From: Hyphomicrobiales bacterium
GTDB lineage: Bacteria > Pseudomonadota > Alphaproteobacteria > Rhizobiales > Rhizobiaceae
Assembly: GCA_900472675.1 (NCBI GenBank)
Contig: UCJA01000004.1
Coordinates: 200,578-264,577, forward strand
Length of the DNA stretch: 64,000 nucleotides
Direction of reading: 5' to 3'
In this document: in pieces, positions 21,327 through 29,927 of the stretch
How positions within the stretch are numbered: the stretch's first letter is position 1
How the letters are laid out: the number at the start of each line of letters is the position of its first letter
Notes under the pieces: model-generated
Told to the model about the DNA's origin: nothing
What the model saw: only the letters and a program-made list of their open reading frames with translations
The model's database searches: none
Program-made: the position numbers and the translations under genes

Positions 21327-21419
21327 TAAAGCATCTGCGGGCTTATCTGGGGCACCTGCCAAAGGTTTGACAGGGGGCCCGAGCTTTGACAGTCTCGCGC
21401 CCGAAACCGAGGAGACACT

Positions 21420-22601
21420 ATGACCACGCCTTCCATCGTGATTGCCGCTGCAGCCCGTACCGCCGTCGGATCCTTCAATGGAGCCTTGTCATCCGTTGCC
21501 GCACATGAACTCGGGGCAGCGGCGATTACGGGTGCGCTCGCGCGTGCAAAAGTGGATGCGTCCGAGGTGGACGAGGTCATTCTCGGCCAGGTGCTGACGG
21601 CCGGTGCGGGGCAGAACCCGGCGCGCCAAGCGGCCATGAAGGCGGGCGTTCCGCAGGAGGCGACGGCCTGGGGCGTCAACCAGCTATGCGGCTCCGGGCT
21701 TCGCGCGGTTGCGCTCGGCATGCAGCAGATTGCGCTTGGCGATGCGAGGATCATCGTGGCCGGCGGGCAGGAGTCCATGTCGATGGCGCCGCACTGCGCG
21801 CACCTGCGCGGCGGCGTGAAGATGGGCGACTTCCAGATGGTCGACACGATGATCAAGGACGGGCTGACGGACGCCTTCTACGGCTATCACATGGGCATCA
21901 CTGCGGAAAATATTGCACGGCAATGGCAGCTCTCGCGCGAAGAGCAGGACCGGTTCGCCGTCGGCTCGCAGAACAAGGCGGAAGCGGCGCAGGCTGCCGG
22001 TCGCTTCAGGGACGAGATCATCCCCTTCGTGATCAAGACCCGCAAGGGTGACGTCACGGTCGACCAGGACGAGTACATTCGTGCCGGTTCCACGCTCGAG
22101 GGCATGGCCAAGCTGCGGCCCGCCTTCGACAAGGAGGGCACGGTGACTGCGGCCAATGCCTCGGGTCTCAACGATGGCGCTGCCGCAGCTATTCTGATGA
22201 GCGAGGAAGAGGCCGGTCGCCGCGGTATCGCGCCGCTCGCGCGGATCGTCTCCTGGGCAACGGCCGGTGTCGACCCGCAGGTGATGGGGACCGGCCCCAT
22301 CCCCGCATCGCGGCGTGCGCTCGAAAAGGCCGGCTGGCAGGTCGGCGATCTGGACCTGGTGGAAGCCAACGAGGCCTTTGCCGCGCAATCCTGTGCGGTG
22401 GTGCGGGATCTCGGGCTCGATCCCTCGATCGTGAACGTCAATGGTGGCGCGATTGCCATCGGTCATCCGATCGGAGCGTCCGGGGCGCGGATCCTCAACA
22501 CGCTGCTCTTCGAAATGAAGCGCCGCGGCGCCAGGAAGGGGCTTGCGACGCTTTGCATCGGCGGCGGCATGGGCATTGCCATGTGCCTGGAAGCCCTGTG
22601 A
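21420..22601 (+). CDS. phaA: Acetyl-CoA acetyltransferase (beta-ketothiolase)
   Basis: First enzyme of PHB synthesis: condenses two acetyl-CoA to acetoacetyl-CoA. The 393 residues match the biosynthetic thiolase, with nucleophile Cys90 in NQLCGSG, NEAFAAQ, the His motif GHPIGASG and the second Cys in CIGGGMG. The start ATG 21420 follows GAGGAGACACT. phaB lies 94 bases downstream on the same strand, so they are probably one operon. The polymerase gene phaC is not in the window, as in other rhizobia. Confidence 0.95.
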   Translation: MTTPSIVIAAAARTAVGSFNGALSSVAAHELGAAAITGALARAKVDASEVDEVILGQVLTAGAGQNPARQAAMKAGVPQEATAWGVNQLCGSGLRAVALGMQQIALGDARIIVAGGQESMSMAPHCAHLRGGVKMGDFQMVDTMIKDGLTDAFYGYHMGITAENIARQWQLSREEQDRFAVGSQNKAEAAQAAGRFRDEIIPFVIKTRKGDVTVDQDEYIRAGSTLEGMAKLRPAFDKEGTVTAANASGLNDGAAAAILMSEEEAGRRGIAPLARIVSWATAGVDPQVMGTGPIPASRRALEKAGWQVGDLDLVEANEAFAAQSCAVVRDLGLDPSIVNVNGGAIAIGHPIGASGARILNTLLFEMKRRGARKGLATLCIGGGMGIAMCLEAL

Positions 22602-22695
22602 GCCATCCGCATCGCCGGGAACGGCGAGCGATCGTTGGAATTGGCGGCGTCTCGGGTTCAGCGGGCCGCTGCAATAGCAGAAAAGGCAGTTTTCC

Positions 22696-23424
22696 ATGGC
22701 TCGGGTAGCATTGGTATCCGGCGGCACGCGCGGGATCGGCGCCGCCATCTCGATTGCCTTGACGGCGGCGGGATACAAGGTTGCGGCAAACTACGCCGGC
22801 AACGAGGAGCGCGCGGCAGCCTTTCACAAGGCGACCGGCATTCCGGTGTATCGCTGGGACGTGTCCGATTACGACGCGTGTCTGGCAGGGCTCGGTCGGG
22901 TCGAGGCGGATCTCGGGCCGGTCGAGGTGCTGGTCAACAATGCCGGGATCACGCGGGACAGCATGTTCCACAAGATGACGCCGCAGCAGTGGAAAGAGGT
23001 GATCGACACCAATCTCTCCGGGCTGTTCAACATGACCCATCCGGTCTGGACCGGGATGCGCGACCGGGGTTTCGGGCGGATCGTGAATATCTCCTCAATC
23101 AACGGCCAGCGGGGGCAGGTCGGTCAGGTGAATTATTCGGCTTCCAAGGCGGGAGACTTGGGGTTTACCCGGGCACTGGCGCTGGAAGGGGCATCCCGCA
23201 ACATCACGGTGAATGCCATCTGCCCCGGATACATCGGCACCGAGATGGTGCGGGCGATCCCGCAGGAGGTGCTCGACGAGAAGATCCTGCCGCAGATCCC
23301 GCTCGGGCGGCTGGGCGAGCCGGAGGAGATTGCGCGCTGCGTGGTATTCCTGGTGTCGGACGACGCGGGCTTCATCACCGGATCGACGCTGACCGCCAAC
23401 GGCGGGCAATACGTGGCGGCCTGA
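22696..23424 (+). CDS. phaB: Acetoacetyl-CoA reductase
   Basis: An NADPH-dependent short-chain dehydrogenase that makes (R)-3-hydroxybutyryl-CoA, the PHB monomer. 242 residues with the cofactor motif GGTRGIG (about 9-15), NNAG (81-84), catalytic Ser134, Tyr147 and Lys151 (NYSASK), and the PGYIGTEMV segment after the active site. The name rests on fit to the PhaB/FabG-like family plus position behind phaA; FabG activity cannot be excluded by sequence alone. A bidirectional terminator follows. Confidence 0.93.
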   Translation: MARVALVSGGTRGIGAAISIALTAAGYKVAANYAGNEERAAAFHKATGIPVYRWDVSDYDACLAGLGRVEADLGPVEVLVNNAGITRDSMFHKMTPQQWKEVIDTNLSGLFNMTHPVWTGMRDRGFGRIVNISSINGQRGQVGQVNYSASKAGDLGFTRALALEGASRNITVNAICPGYIGTEMVRAIPQEVLDEKILPQIPLGRLGEPEEIARCVVFLVSDDAGFITGSTLTANGGQYVAA

Positions 23425-23455
23425 CCAGCTTCAGCCAGACTTAATCAAGACAACA

Positions 23456-23490
23456 AAAAACCGGCGCCGATTGCTCGACGCCGGTTTTCT
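23456..23490. terminator. Bidirectional rho-independent terminator
   Basis: The stem AAACCGGCG (23458-23466) / CGCCGGTTT (23479-23487) has T-runs on both strands, between the converging phaB and glycine-zipper genes. Confidence 0.88.
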
Positions 23491-23504
23491 TGTGGAAGTC
23501 GCTA

Positions 23505-23759
23505 CTAGCGGCAGCGTGCTTCGTAGGTACGGCCATAACGGTCGCGATAGACGCAGTAACCGCGGGTCTTCTGCGATTCACCGATGGCTGCACCAACCAG
23601 GCCACCACCGACGGCGCCGACGGCTGCACCGCCCCAGCTGTTGGTGACTGCGCCACCGATGACTGCGCCAGTGCCGGCGCCGATCGCGGTGCCGCGTTCA
23701 GTGGATGTGCAGGATGCCAGTGTTCCGACGAGAGCGCCGATAAGCAGAATCTTTTTCAT
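23505..23759 (-). CDS. Small glycine-zipper lipoprotein
   Basis: 84 residues: a lipoprotein signal with lipobox LASC (Cys17), a glycine-zipper core (about 25-62, GAGTGAVIGGA and GAVGGGLVGAAIG) typical of YMGG-like/OsmB-like proteins, and a short tail with two Cys (YCVYRDRYGRTYEARC) that could form a disulfide. Envelope location is expected; the function is unknown. It lies 35 bases downstream of the DUF3309 gene on the same strand, so it may be under the same stress-type promoter. Confidence 0.82.
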   Translation of the reverse strand: MKKILLIGALVGTLASCTSTERGTAIGAGTGAVIGGAVTNSWGGAAVGAVGGGLVGAAIGESQKTRGYCVYRDRYGRTYEARCR

Positions 23760-23794
23760 GATAGTTCCCTTCCCTTGGATGCGGCGAGCCGCGT

Positions 23795-23950
23795 TTAGAT
23801 CCTGCCCATCAGCAGGAGAATAATAATAATCAGCACAACGAGGCCGAGACCACCAGATGGACCATAGCCCCAGCTGCGGCTGTATCCCCAGTTCGGCAAG
23901 GCGCCAAGAAGCAGAAGAATAAGAACGATCAGAAGGATGGTACCGAGCAT
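23795..23950 (-). CDS. DUF3309-family small membrane protein
   Basis: A 51-residue gene: ATG at 23950, TAA at 23797-23795. The protein is MLGTILLIVLILLLLGALP, then a WGYSRSWGYGPSGG turn, then a second hydrophobic helix ending LLMGRI. This helix-turn-helix hairpin with the Tyr/Trp/Gly turn is the DUF3309 pattern. The ribosome site GGAGT is eight bases upstream. Function is unknown; family members are common in alphaproteobacteria and often stress-linked. An EcfG-type promoter lies 34 bases before the start and the glycine-zipper gene follows. Confidence 0.88.
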   Translation of the reverse strand: MLGTILLIVLILLLLGALPNWGYSRSWGYGPSGGLGLVVLIIIILLLMGRI

Positions 23951-23983
23951 TGCAGCCAACTCCACATTGAACTTGTGGCGAGG

Positions 23984-24009
23984 AAACGTGACGGTGCGAA
24001 ATTTGTTCC
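23984..24009 (-). promoter_or_regulatory. EcfG/RpoE2-type general-stress promoter
   Basis: On the minus strand GGAAC (24009-24005) and CGTTT (23988-23984) are separated by exactly 16 bases, which matches the EcfG consensus GGAAC-N16/17-CGTT. It is correctly placed and oriented for the DUF3309 gene. Confidence 0.75.
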
Positions 24010-24492
24010 AGCGCCTGAAGATGTTGCTGTCACATGTGGTTAACGGCGTTCATCGGCTGTCATCGCGCCCGTCGAACGGTGGTTGCAGGCGGGTGTTGTG
24101 GAGCCAGATCCGTCGCGGAGGAAACGGGGTGAAAACGGAAAAAATGAATCCGGATCAAGCAGTTGACTCTCTTCCGGGCCTATGGGCCGGACGCGCGAGA
24201 CCGATTCCCGGCTGATATCGTCGTGGGATTCATGATGTGGTCAGGGCACGCAAGCCAGGCACAAGATATAGCGAGAACATAAGCTGAATCTGTGTGAGTC
24301 AGCGATTCGTATCGGGTTCGTTCGCTTCTGTTCCTTATATGCCGGATTCAACCCGCAATTAGGGCTTTGGCAGGAAGTTCCACCGTTTTGCCAGCTTCGG
24401 CTTGCCTTTGCTGCAAAGGATGGCCATGTGAGAGGCGCTCGGGCTTTCCGACAGGCTGGGCACGCAGGCGCCTCGATACGCGGATTTTGGCT
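24010..24492. other. Intergenic region before the RNA helicase
   Basis: About 480 bases without a convincing gene. It must contain the helicase promoter and probably a leader, but I see no clear -35/-10 pair. The helicase frame is open from 24367, so part of this may be coding if translation starts earlier. Confidence 0.5.
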
Positions 24493-27400
24493 TTGAACTT
24501 TCAGCCTCTGATTTTGAGCGGGCGCGGTGTTACCGCGGTGCTCGGACCGACCAATACCGGCAAGACCCATTACGCGATCGAGCGGATGGTCGCGCATGGC
24601 AGCGGTGTCATCGGGCTGCCATTGCGGCTTCTGGCTCGCGAGGTCTATACGCGGGTCGTCGAGAAGGTCGGCTATCACAATGTCGCGCTGATCACCGGCG
24701 AGGAAAAGATCACGCCGCATATGGCGCGTTTTTCCGTCTGCACCGTGGAGGCGATGCCGCGCGAGACGAAGGCGGCCTTTGTCGCGATCGACGAAGTGCA
24801 GCTGGCCGGCGACCTGGAGCGCGGGCATATCTTTACCGACCGCATCCTGCATCTTCGCGGACGCGAGGAGACGCTGCTTCTGGGTGCCGGCACGATGCGG
24901 CCAATCCTGGAACGGCTGCTCCCCGGCATCACCGTGGTCGAACGGCCGCGGCTGTCGCAGCTGTTCTACGCCGGCCAGAAGAAGATCACCCGCCTGCCGC
25001 AGCGCACCGCGATCGTCGCGTTTTCGGCGGAAGAGGTCTATGCCATCGCGGAGCTGATCCGCCGCCAGCGGGGCGGGGCGGCCGTCGTTCTCGGTGCGCT
25101 CAGCCCGCGGACGCGGAATTCCCAGGTCGAACTCTACCAGAACGGCGATGTGGAATACCTCGTGGCCACCGATGCCATCGGCATGGGTCTCAACCTCGAC
25201 GTCGATCACGTCGCCTTTGCCCAGGACCGCAAGTTCGACGGCTACCAGTTCCGCAATCTCAATCCGTCGGAGCTGGCGCAGATCGCCGGGCGGGCGGGCC
25301 GGCACCTTCGCGACGGCACGTTTGGGGTCACCGGACAGGTTGCCCCTTTCGACGACGAACTGGTGCAGCGGATCGAAAGCCATCAGTTCGATTCCGTCAA
25401 GGTTTTGCAGTGGCGGTCCAAGAATGTGGACTTCGCCTCGCTGCAGGCGCTGCGCGCCAGCCTCGATACATCGCCCACAGTGCCCGGATTGACGCGGGCA
25501 CTTCCGGCCACCGACATGCAGGCGCTCGAATATCTCTCGCGCTATCCGGAAATCCGCGATACAGCCAATACGCCGGCCAGGGTGGAAAAGCTCTGGGAGG
25601 CCTGTGCGCTACCGGACTACCGGCGCATTGCGCCTGCGCAGCATGCGGACCTCATTTCGACTCTTTTTTCCGATTTGGTCCGCTTCGGCACGGTGAACGA
25701 GAACTTCATGGCGGAACAAGTCCGCCGCGCCGATCGTACCGACGGTGAAATCGATACACTATCCGCCCGAATAGCGCAGATCCGAACCTGGACCTATGTT
25801 TCGAACCGCCCTGGCTGGCTTGCCGATCCGACACACTGGCAAGAAAAGACACGGGAAATCGAGGATAGGTTGTCGGACGCGTTACATGAAAGGTTGACGA
25901 AACGCTTTGTTGACCGCAGGACATCTGTGCTCATGAAGCGCCTAAGAGAGAATGCAATGCTGGAAGCTGAAATCAGTGTAAATGGCGATGTCTTCGTGGA
26001 AGGTCATCACGTGGGACAATTGGCCGGTTTCCGGTTCACGCCCGTAGCGGGTGCCGAGGGACCAGACGCCAAGGCGGTCCAGTCTGCGGCGCAGAAGGCG
26101 CTTGGGCTCGAATTCGAGGCGCGTGCCGCGCGGTTGTACGCGTCGGGCAATAGCGATCTCGCGGTCGGTTCGGACGGCTTCGTGCGCTGGGTCGGCGAAC
26201 CCGTCGCGCGCCTGGCGCCGAGCGATCACATCATGCGGCCGCGTGTCATCCTGCTCGCCGACGAACAGCTGACGGGCAATGCCCGCGAGCATGTGGTCGC
26301 CCGCATCGAACGCTTCCTCAATCACCATATCGCCACCGTGCTGAAGCCGCTCGACGATCTGTCGCGCGCCGAAGACCTGAACGGTCTTGCCAAGGGGCTC
26401 GCCTTCCAGCTGGTCGAGAGCCTTGGCGTGCTGTTCCGTCGCGACGTGGCAGAAGACGTGAAGTCGCTGGACCAGGATGCGCGCGCTTCCATGCGCCGCT
26501 ACGGCATCCGTTTCGGCGCTTACCATGTGTTCATGCCGGCGCTGCTGAAGCCGTCGCCTGCCGAACTGATCACGCTGCTCTGGGCGCTGAAGAACGACGG
26601 TCTGGACAAGCCGGGCTATGGCGAACTCATTCCGGCACTTGCGGCCGGCCGCACCTCTGTGGTCGCCGATCCTGCCTTCGAGCGTACCTTCTACAAGCTG
26701 GCCGGTTTCCGTTTCCTCGGCAAGCGCGCCGTGCGCATCGACATCCTGGAGCGGCTGGCTGACCTGATCCGTCCGCTGCTGCAGTGGAAGCCCGGTTCGA
26801 CGACGCGCCCGGATGGTGCCTATGACGGTCGGCGGTTCACCACGACCACAGCCATGCTCTCCATTCTCGGCGCGACGCCGGACGACATGGAAGAGATCCT
26901 CAAGGGTCTCGGCTACCGCGCCGACGCCGTGAAGTCCGAAGAGGCCCAGGCTTACCTTGCCGGCCAGGCAAAGAGTGCGCCTGCTCCTGCCGCGGCTACT
27001 GACGCTGCGACCAGCGAGACTGAGACAAGCGACGCTGCGACGGCTGAGGCTGATGCCGGCGAAACGACGACGGCCGAGCCTGAAACGGTCGACACTGCAG
27101 CCGCATCTTCGGACGTGGTCGCTGAGGTCGAGGCGCCTGCCGCCGAGCCCGCGTCGACCGAAGATGCTCCATCCGAAACGGTCGCGCCCGAGGCTTCCGC
27201 AAACGAGCCGTCGGAAGCAGCTCCGGCTGTGGCCGAAGCTGAAGCCGCCGAGCCCGAAGCCGCTGCCGTGCAGCCGACGGAACCCGAAGAGCCGAAGCCG
27301 GTTCTGCTCTGGCGTCCGGGCGGTGGTCGCGAGACCAACCAGCGTGGCGGACGGCCGCAGCAGAATGGCGAACGCCGCGGCAATGGCGGTGGCCAGCGTG

Positions 27401-27711
27401 CTGCTGCAGGTGCTGCCGGTGCCGAAGAAGGTCAGACCCAGAACCGCCGCGACGGACGTCGTCCCGAAGGCGAAGGGCGCAATGCCAATGGCGAACGGGA
27501 CCGGCGCGATGGCGGCCGCCCCAACCGCGAGAACAACCGTCGGCCGGAAGGCGGACGTCCGGAGCGCCAGGAGCGGGGCGATCGTCCCGACCGGGCCAAG
27601 ACCGCGCAGCCGGCCCGTTTCGAGGCCAAGCCGCCGCGCAAGGAAAAGCCGATTGATCCGGATTCGCCCTTCGCGAAGCTCGCGGCTCTCAAGGAGCAGA
27701 TGAAGAAGTAA
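24493..27711 (+). CDS. SUV3-like DEAD/DExH RNA helicase with a long disordered tail
   Basis: About 1072 residues. The N-terminal SF2 helicase core (about 1-400) has Walker A GPTNTGKTH, the DEVQ box (AIDEVQLAGD), motif VI AGRAGRH and a SUV3-type C-terminal region, so it resembles the mitochondrial SUV3 RNA helicase widespread in alphaproteobacteria. After about residue 820 the chain becomes low-complexity: an acidic Ala/Glu/Thr/Pro stretch of about 120 residues, then an Arg/Gly/Asn-rich stretch (RRDGRRPEGEGR-type) likely to bind RNA, ending in a conserved-looking PDSPFAKLAALKEQMKK. The start is uncertain (TTG 24493, 24487 or 24367; none has a strong site). The S4 gene follows after six bases, so the two are co-transcribed. 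Confidence 0.82.
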   Translation: MNFQPLILSGRGVTAVLGPTNTGKTHYAIERMVAHGSGVIGLPLRLLAREVYTRVVEKVGYHNVALITGEEKITPHMARFSVCTVEAMPRETKAAFVAIDEVQLAGDLERGHIFTDRILHLRGREETLLLGAGTMRPILERLLPGITVVERPRLSQLFYAGQKKITRLPQRTAIVAFSAEEVYAIAELIRRQRGGAAVVLGALSPRTRNSQVELYQNGDVEYLVATDAIGMGLNLDVDHVAFAQDRKFDGYQFRNLNPSELAQIAGRAGRHLRDGTFGVTGQVAPFDDELVQRIESHQFDSVKVLQWRSKNVDFASLQALRASLDTSPTVPGLTRALPATDMQALEYLSRYPEIRDTANTPARVEKLWEACALPDYRRIAPAQHADLISTLFSDLVRFGTVNENFMAEQVRRADRTDGEIDTLSARIAQIRTWTYVSNRPGWLADPTHWQEKTREIEDRLSDALHERLTKRFVDRRTSVLMKRLRENAMLEAEISVNGDVFVEGHHVGQLAGFRFTPVAGAEGPDAKAVQSAAQKALGLEFEARAARLYASGNSDLAVGSDGFVRWVGEPVARLAPSDHIMRPRVILLADEQLTGNAREHVVARIERFLNHHIATVLKPLDDLSRAEDLNGLAKGLAFQLVESLGVLFRRDVAEDVKSLDQDARASMRRYGIRFGAYHVFMPALLKPSPAELITLLWALKNDGLDKPGYGELIPALAAGRTSVVADPAFERTFYKLAGFRFLGKRAVRIDILERLADLIRPLLQWKPGSTTRPDGAYDGRRFTTTTAMLSILGATPDDMEEILKGLGYRADAVKSEEAQAYLAGQAKSAPAPAAATDAATSETETSDAATAEADAGETTTAEPETVDTAAASSDVVAEVEAPAAEPASTEDAPSETVAPEASANEPSEAAPAVAEAEAAEPEAAAVQPTEPEEPKPVLLWRPGGGRETNQRGGRPQQNGERRGNGGGQRAAAGAAGAEEGQTQNRRDGRRPEGEGRNANGERDRRDGGRPNRENNRRPEGGRPERQERGDRPDRAKTAQPARFEAKPPRKEKPIDPDSPFAKLAALKEQMKK

Positions 27712-27717
27712 GGTGCC

Positions 27718-28131
27718 ATGGACGAGAAGCAGCCACATTCGAACGCACGCCAGCGGATCGACAAGTGGCTGTTTTTCGCCCGTATGGCGAAATCCCGTTC
27801 GGTCGCACAGGTTCTGGTCAACGCCAACCATGTGCGGGTGAACGGGTCGATCGTCTCGCAGCCGAGTTTCCAGGTGAAGCCGGGTGACACGATTACCTTG
27901 AAGCTGGAGCGGCGCGACCTCACTCTGGTGGTCAAGGCCGCGGGCGCAAGGCGCGGCCCTTTCGAGGAAGCCCGTCAGCTCTATGACGACCTGACGCCGG
28001 CTGCGGAAGAGACAAAGAAGCTCAGCCTGTTCGAGCAGGCGCAGCGCCTGCCGGGCACCGGTCGACCCACCAAGAAGGACCGCCGGGCACTGGATCGGCT
28101 TTTCCCGGATATGGACGCCGAGGGCAATTGA
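27718..28131 (+). CDS. hslR: S4-domain RNA-binding protein, Hsp15-like
   Basis: 137 residues with an S4 RNA-binding domain at about 12-72 (RIDKWLFFARMAKSRSVAQVLV ... VRVNG ... KPGDTI, here abbreviated) and a basic C-terminal part, as in the ribosome-associated heat-shock protein Hsp15, which rescues stalled 50S subunits. The start ATG 27718 is six bases after the helicase stop. Coupling to an RNA helicase suggests a joint role in RNA or ribosome handling. Calling it HslR is an inference. Confidence 0.8.
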   Translation: MDEKQPHSNARQRIDKWLFFARMAKSRSVAQVLVNANHVRVNGSIVSQPSFQVKPGDTITLKLERRDLTLVVKAAGARRGPFEEARQLYDDLTPAAEETKKLSLFEQAQRLPGTGRPTKKDRRALDRLFPDMDAEGN

Positions 28132-28314
28132 GAAAATCCATCTCCTACGGGGCTGTTTTGCGCAGGGTTTCGTCTTGCTAAACAGGCGCAAAGGCTCTAG
28201 CTGACACAGAATTAGCGGTTGCTCGCCCGCTCCCCGGGTGCGCGAACGTATCCCTGCCTGCTGACAACACGCACAGCCAGTACCGGCAGATTTCATGATG
28301 ATCTGGAGTGCCGT

Positions 28315-28653
28315 ATGACCTACGTCGTGACCGACAACTGCGTCCGCTGCAAGTATACCGACTGCGTCGAGGTTTGCCCGGTCGACTGTTTCTATGAAGG
28401 CGAGAACTTCCTCGTCATCCACCCGGACGAGTGCATCGACTGCGGCGTGTGCGAGCCCGAATGCCCGGCCGGCGCGATCAAGCCGGATACGGAACCGGGC
28501 CTCGACAAGTGGCTGAAGGTCAATGCCGATTTCGCCCAGGTCTGGCCGAATATCACCGTGAAGCGCGAGCCGCTTGCGGAAGCCAAAGAGATGGACGGCG
28601 TCGAAGGCAAGTTCGAGAAGTTCTTCTCCCCGGAACCCGGCTCAGGCGACTGA
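28315..28653 (+). CDS. fdxA: Seven-iron ferredoxin (3Fe-4S and 4Fe-4S)
   Basis: 112 residues. The N-terminal Cys pattern (Cys9, 12, 17, 21, 25) and the second set (Cys40, 43, 46, 50 in [11 protein letters not shown]) match Azotobacter-type FdI/FdxA proteins with one 3Fe-4S and one 4Fe-4S cluster. It is a soluble electron carrier. The start ATG 28315 has CTGGAGTGCCGT upstream; the frame extends 32 codons further without a site. The order helicase-S4-fdxA-carD is seen in other rhizobia as far as I recall. A hairpin follows the stop. Confidence 0.95.
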   Translation: MTYVVTDNCVRCKYTDCVEVCPVDCFYEGENFLVIHPDECIDCGVCEPECPAGAIKPDTEPGLDKWLKVNADFAQVWPNITVKREPLAEAKEMDGVEGKFEKFFSPEPGSGD

Positions 28654-28663
28654 TTCGGATTGG

Positions 28664-28690
28664 GGGACAACCTCAGGGTTGTCCCTTAGG
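28664..28690 (+). terminator. Probable weak terminator after fdxA
   Basis: The perfect 9-bp stem GGGACAACC (28664-28672) / GGTTGTCCC (28677-28685) with loop TCAG is followed by only TTA, so termination may be partial. Confidence 0.5.
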
Positions 28691-29008
28691 GCCTCCACGA
28701 AGGTCCTGGCCCGAGATTGGCGCGAATCATTTGCCCCTGGTTGTGCAGAACGCGAATGTGGCGGACTGCGCACATGCAAAACCAAATTATTGATTTCGGC
28801 AGTTTTTTGTGGTAGGGTGACAATACTGTTCCACATGACGGCGCTGGCGTGCCTAAAAAACATCACGAAAGCAACAGATCATTCTAAGGCGCGCATCCGT
28901 GACAATCAACATATTCAAGTTGGCCGTCGCCGTTTCGCGAAAGGATCTGTTTTGCGCGCGCGTTGTCCGGTTCAGTATGGAGTGACCCGACGGTATCCCC
29001 CGTCTCAT

Positions 29009-29050
29009 CCGGGCCTGACAGACCCGGTTTTCCCGACCCGTAAAACGGGT
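29009..29050 (+). promoter_or_regulatory. Two consecutive hairpins in the carD leader
   Basis: CCGGG (29009-29013) / CCCGG (29023-29027) is followed by TTTT, and then ACCCG (29036-29040) / CGGGT (29046-29050) ends about 10 bases before the ribosome site of carD. They may be an attenuator-like pair. The rest of the 28690-29008 stretch shows no gene. Confidence 0.35.
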
Positions 29051-29075
29051 GAGTTCATGGGAGTTAGCTAAACGA

Positions 29076-29648
29076 ATGACGACTCAACTGAAAAAGACTT
29101 CTCCCGCACGTCCGGGCTTCAAGACCGGCGAATCCATCGTCTATCCTGCTCACGGCGTAGGTACTATCACCGCGATCGAAGAGCAAGAAGTCGCTGGCAT
29201 GAAGCTCGAGCTTTTTGTGATCGACTTCGAGAAGGATAAGATGCGGCTCAAGGTGCCGGTCGCCAAGGCGGTTACCATCGGCATGCGCAAGCTGTCGGAG
29301 ACCGATTTCGTCGAGCGTTCGCTCAAGGTCGTCCAGGGTAAGGCACGCGTCAAGCGGACCATGTGGTCGCGCCGTGCACAGGAATATGATGCCAAGATCA
29401 ATTCCGGCGACCTGATTGCGATCGCAGAAGTGGTTCGGGATCTCTATCGGGCGGAAAACCAGCCGGAGCAGTCCTATTCGGAGCGTCAGCTTTATGAAGC
29501 TGCTCTGGACCGCATGGCGCGGGAAATCGCCGCCGTGAACAAGATGTCGGAAACCGAGGCTGTGCGCCTGGTCGAGGCGAACCTCGCCAAGGGCCCAAAG
29601 CGCGGCAAGACACTTGATGAAGACGAGACCCAGGAAGAAGCAGCGTAA
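29076..29648 (+). CDS. carD: CarD/CdnL-family RNA-polymerase-binding regulator
   Basis: 190 residues. The N-terminal CarD/TRCF RNAP-interaction domain (about 12-80, FKTGESIVYPAHGVGTI) binds the beta subunit lobe; the helical C-terminal part stabilises open promoter complexes in CdnL relatives. Start ATG 29076 follows GGGAG; the frame is open nine codons further up. It is a global transcription factor for rRNA and housekeeping promoters, and is often essential. A strong terminator follows; the general-stress promoter of rpoH2 begins at the base after its T-run. Confidence 0.93.
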   Translation: MTTQLKKTSPARPGFKTGESIVYPAHGVGTITAIEEQEVAGMKLELFVIDFEKDKMRLKVPVAKAVTIGMRKLSETDFVERSLKVVQGKARVKRTMWSRRAQEYDAKINSGDLIAIAEVVRDLYRAENQPEQSYSERQLYEAALDRMAREIAAVNKMSETEAVRLVEANLAKGPKRGKTLDEDETQEEAA

Positions 29649-29667
29649 GCTTCTAGCCTTGCATTCC

Positions 29668-29699
29668 AAAAAGCCCGGCCTTCGTGCCGGGTTTTTTTT
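29668..29699 (+). terminator. Rho-independent terminator of carD
   Basis: The CCCGGC (29674-29679) / GCCGGG (29686-29691) stem, extended by A-T pairs, is followed by eight T. It abuts the next promoter. Confidence 0.9.
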
Positions 29700-29725
29700 G
29701 GAACTTTTTTTTGAAAACAGCGTTA
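29700..29725 (+). promoter_or_regulatory. EcfG/RpoE2-type general-stress promoter of rpoH2
   Basis: GGAAC (29700-29704), 16 bases, then CGTTA (29721-29725). This fully matches the EcfG consensus GGAAC-N16/17-CGTT. It would give an rpoH2 leader of about 195 bases. In Sinorhizobium meliloti rpoH2 is known to depend on RpoE2. Confidence 0.85.
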
Positions 29726-29927
29726 CCCCGCCGAACGGCGAACTGGTGCTGCAGCGTGCTCACCCCTTTTCCGTCATTGAAGCCGGCGGGTGCGCGTTCC
29801 AATCAGTGGGCGTGATTTCCGCGTAACCTACGAGGGGAGCAAGACCAGCAGACCGAAGGATTTCATCCCCTGGGATCGTTGTCCGTCTCCCTGCTGCATT
29901 GCAGACCGCACCGTTACGGAGAACACA

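Noticed and set aside
25942..28422. 826-codon minus-strand frame across the helicase, S4 gene and fdxA
   Set aside because: Shadow spanning three real genes; composition follows the complementary repeats.
28664..28690. fdxA hairpin as a strong terminator
   Set aside because: Perfect stem but almost no T-run; listed only as weak.
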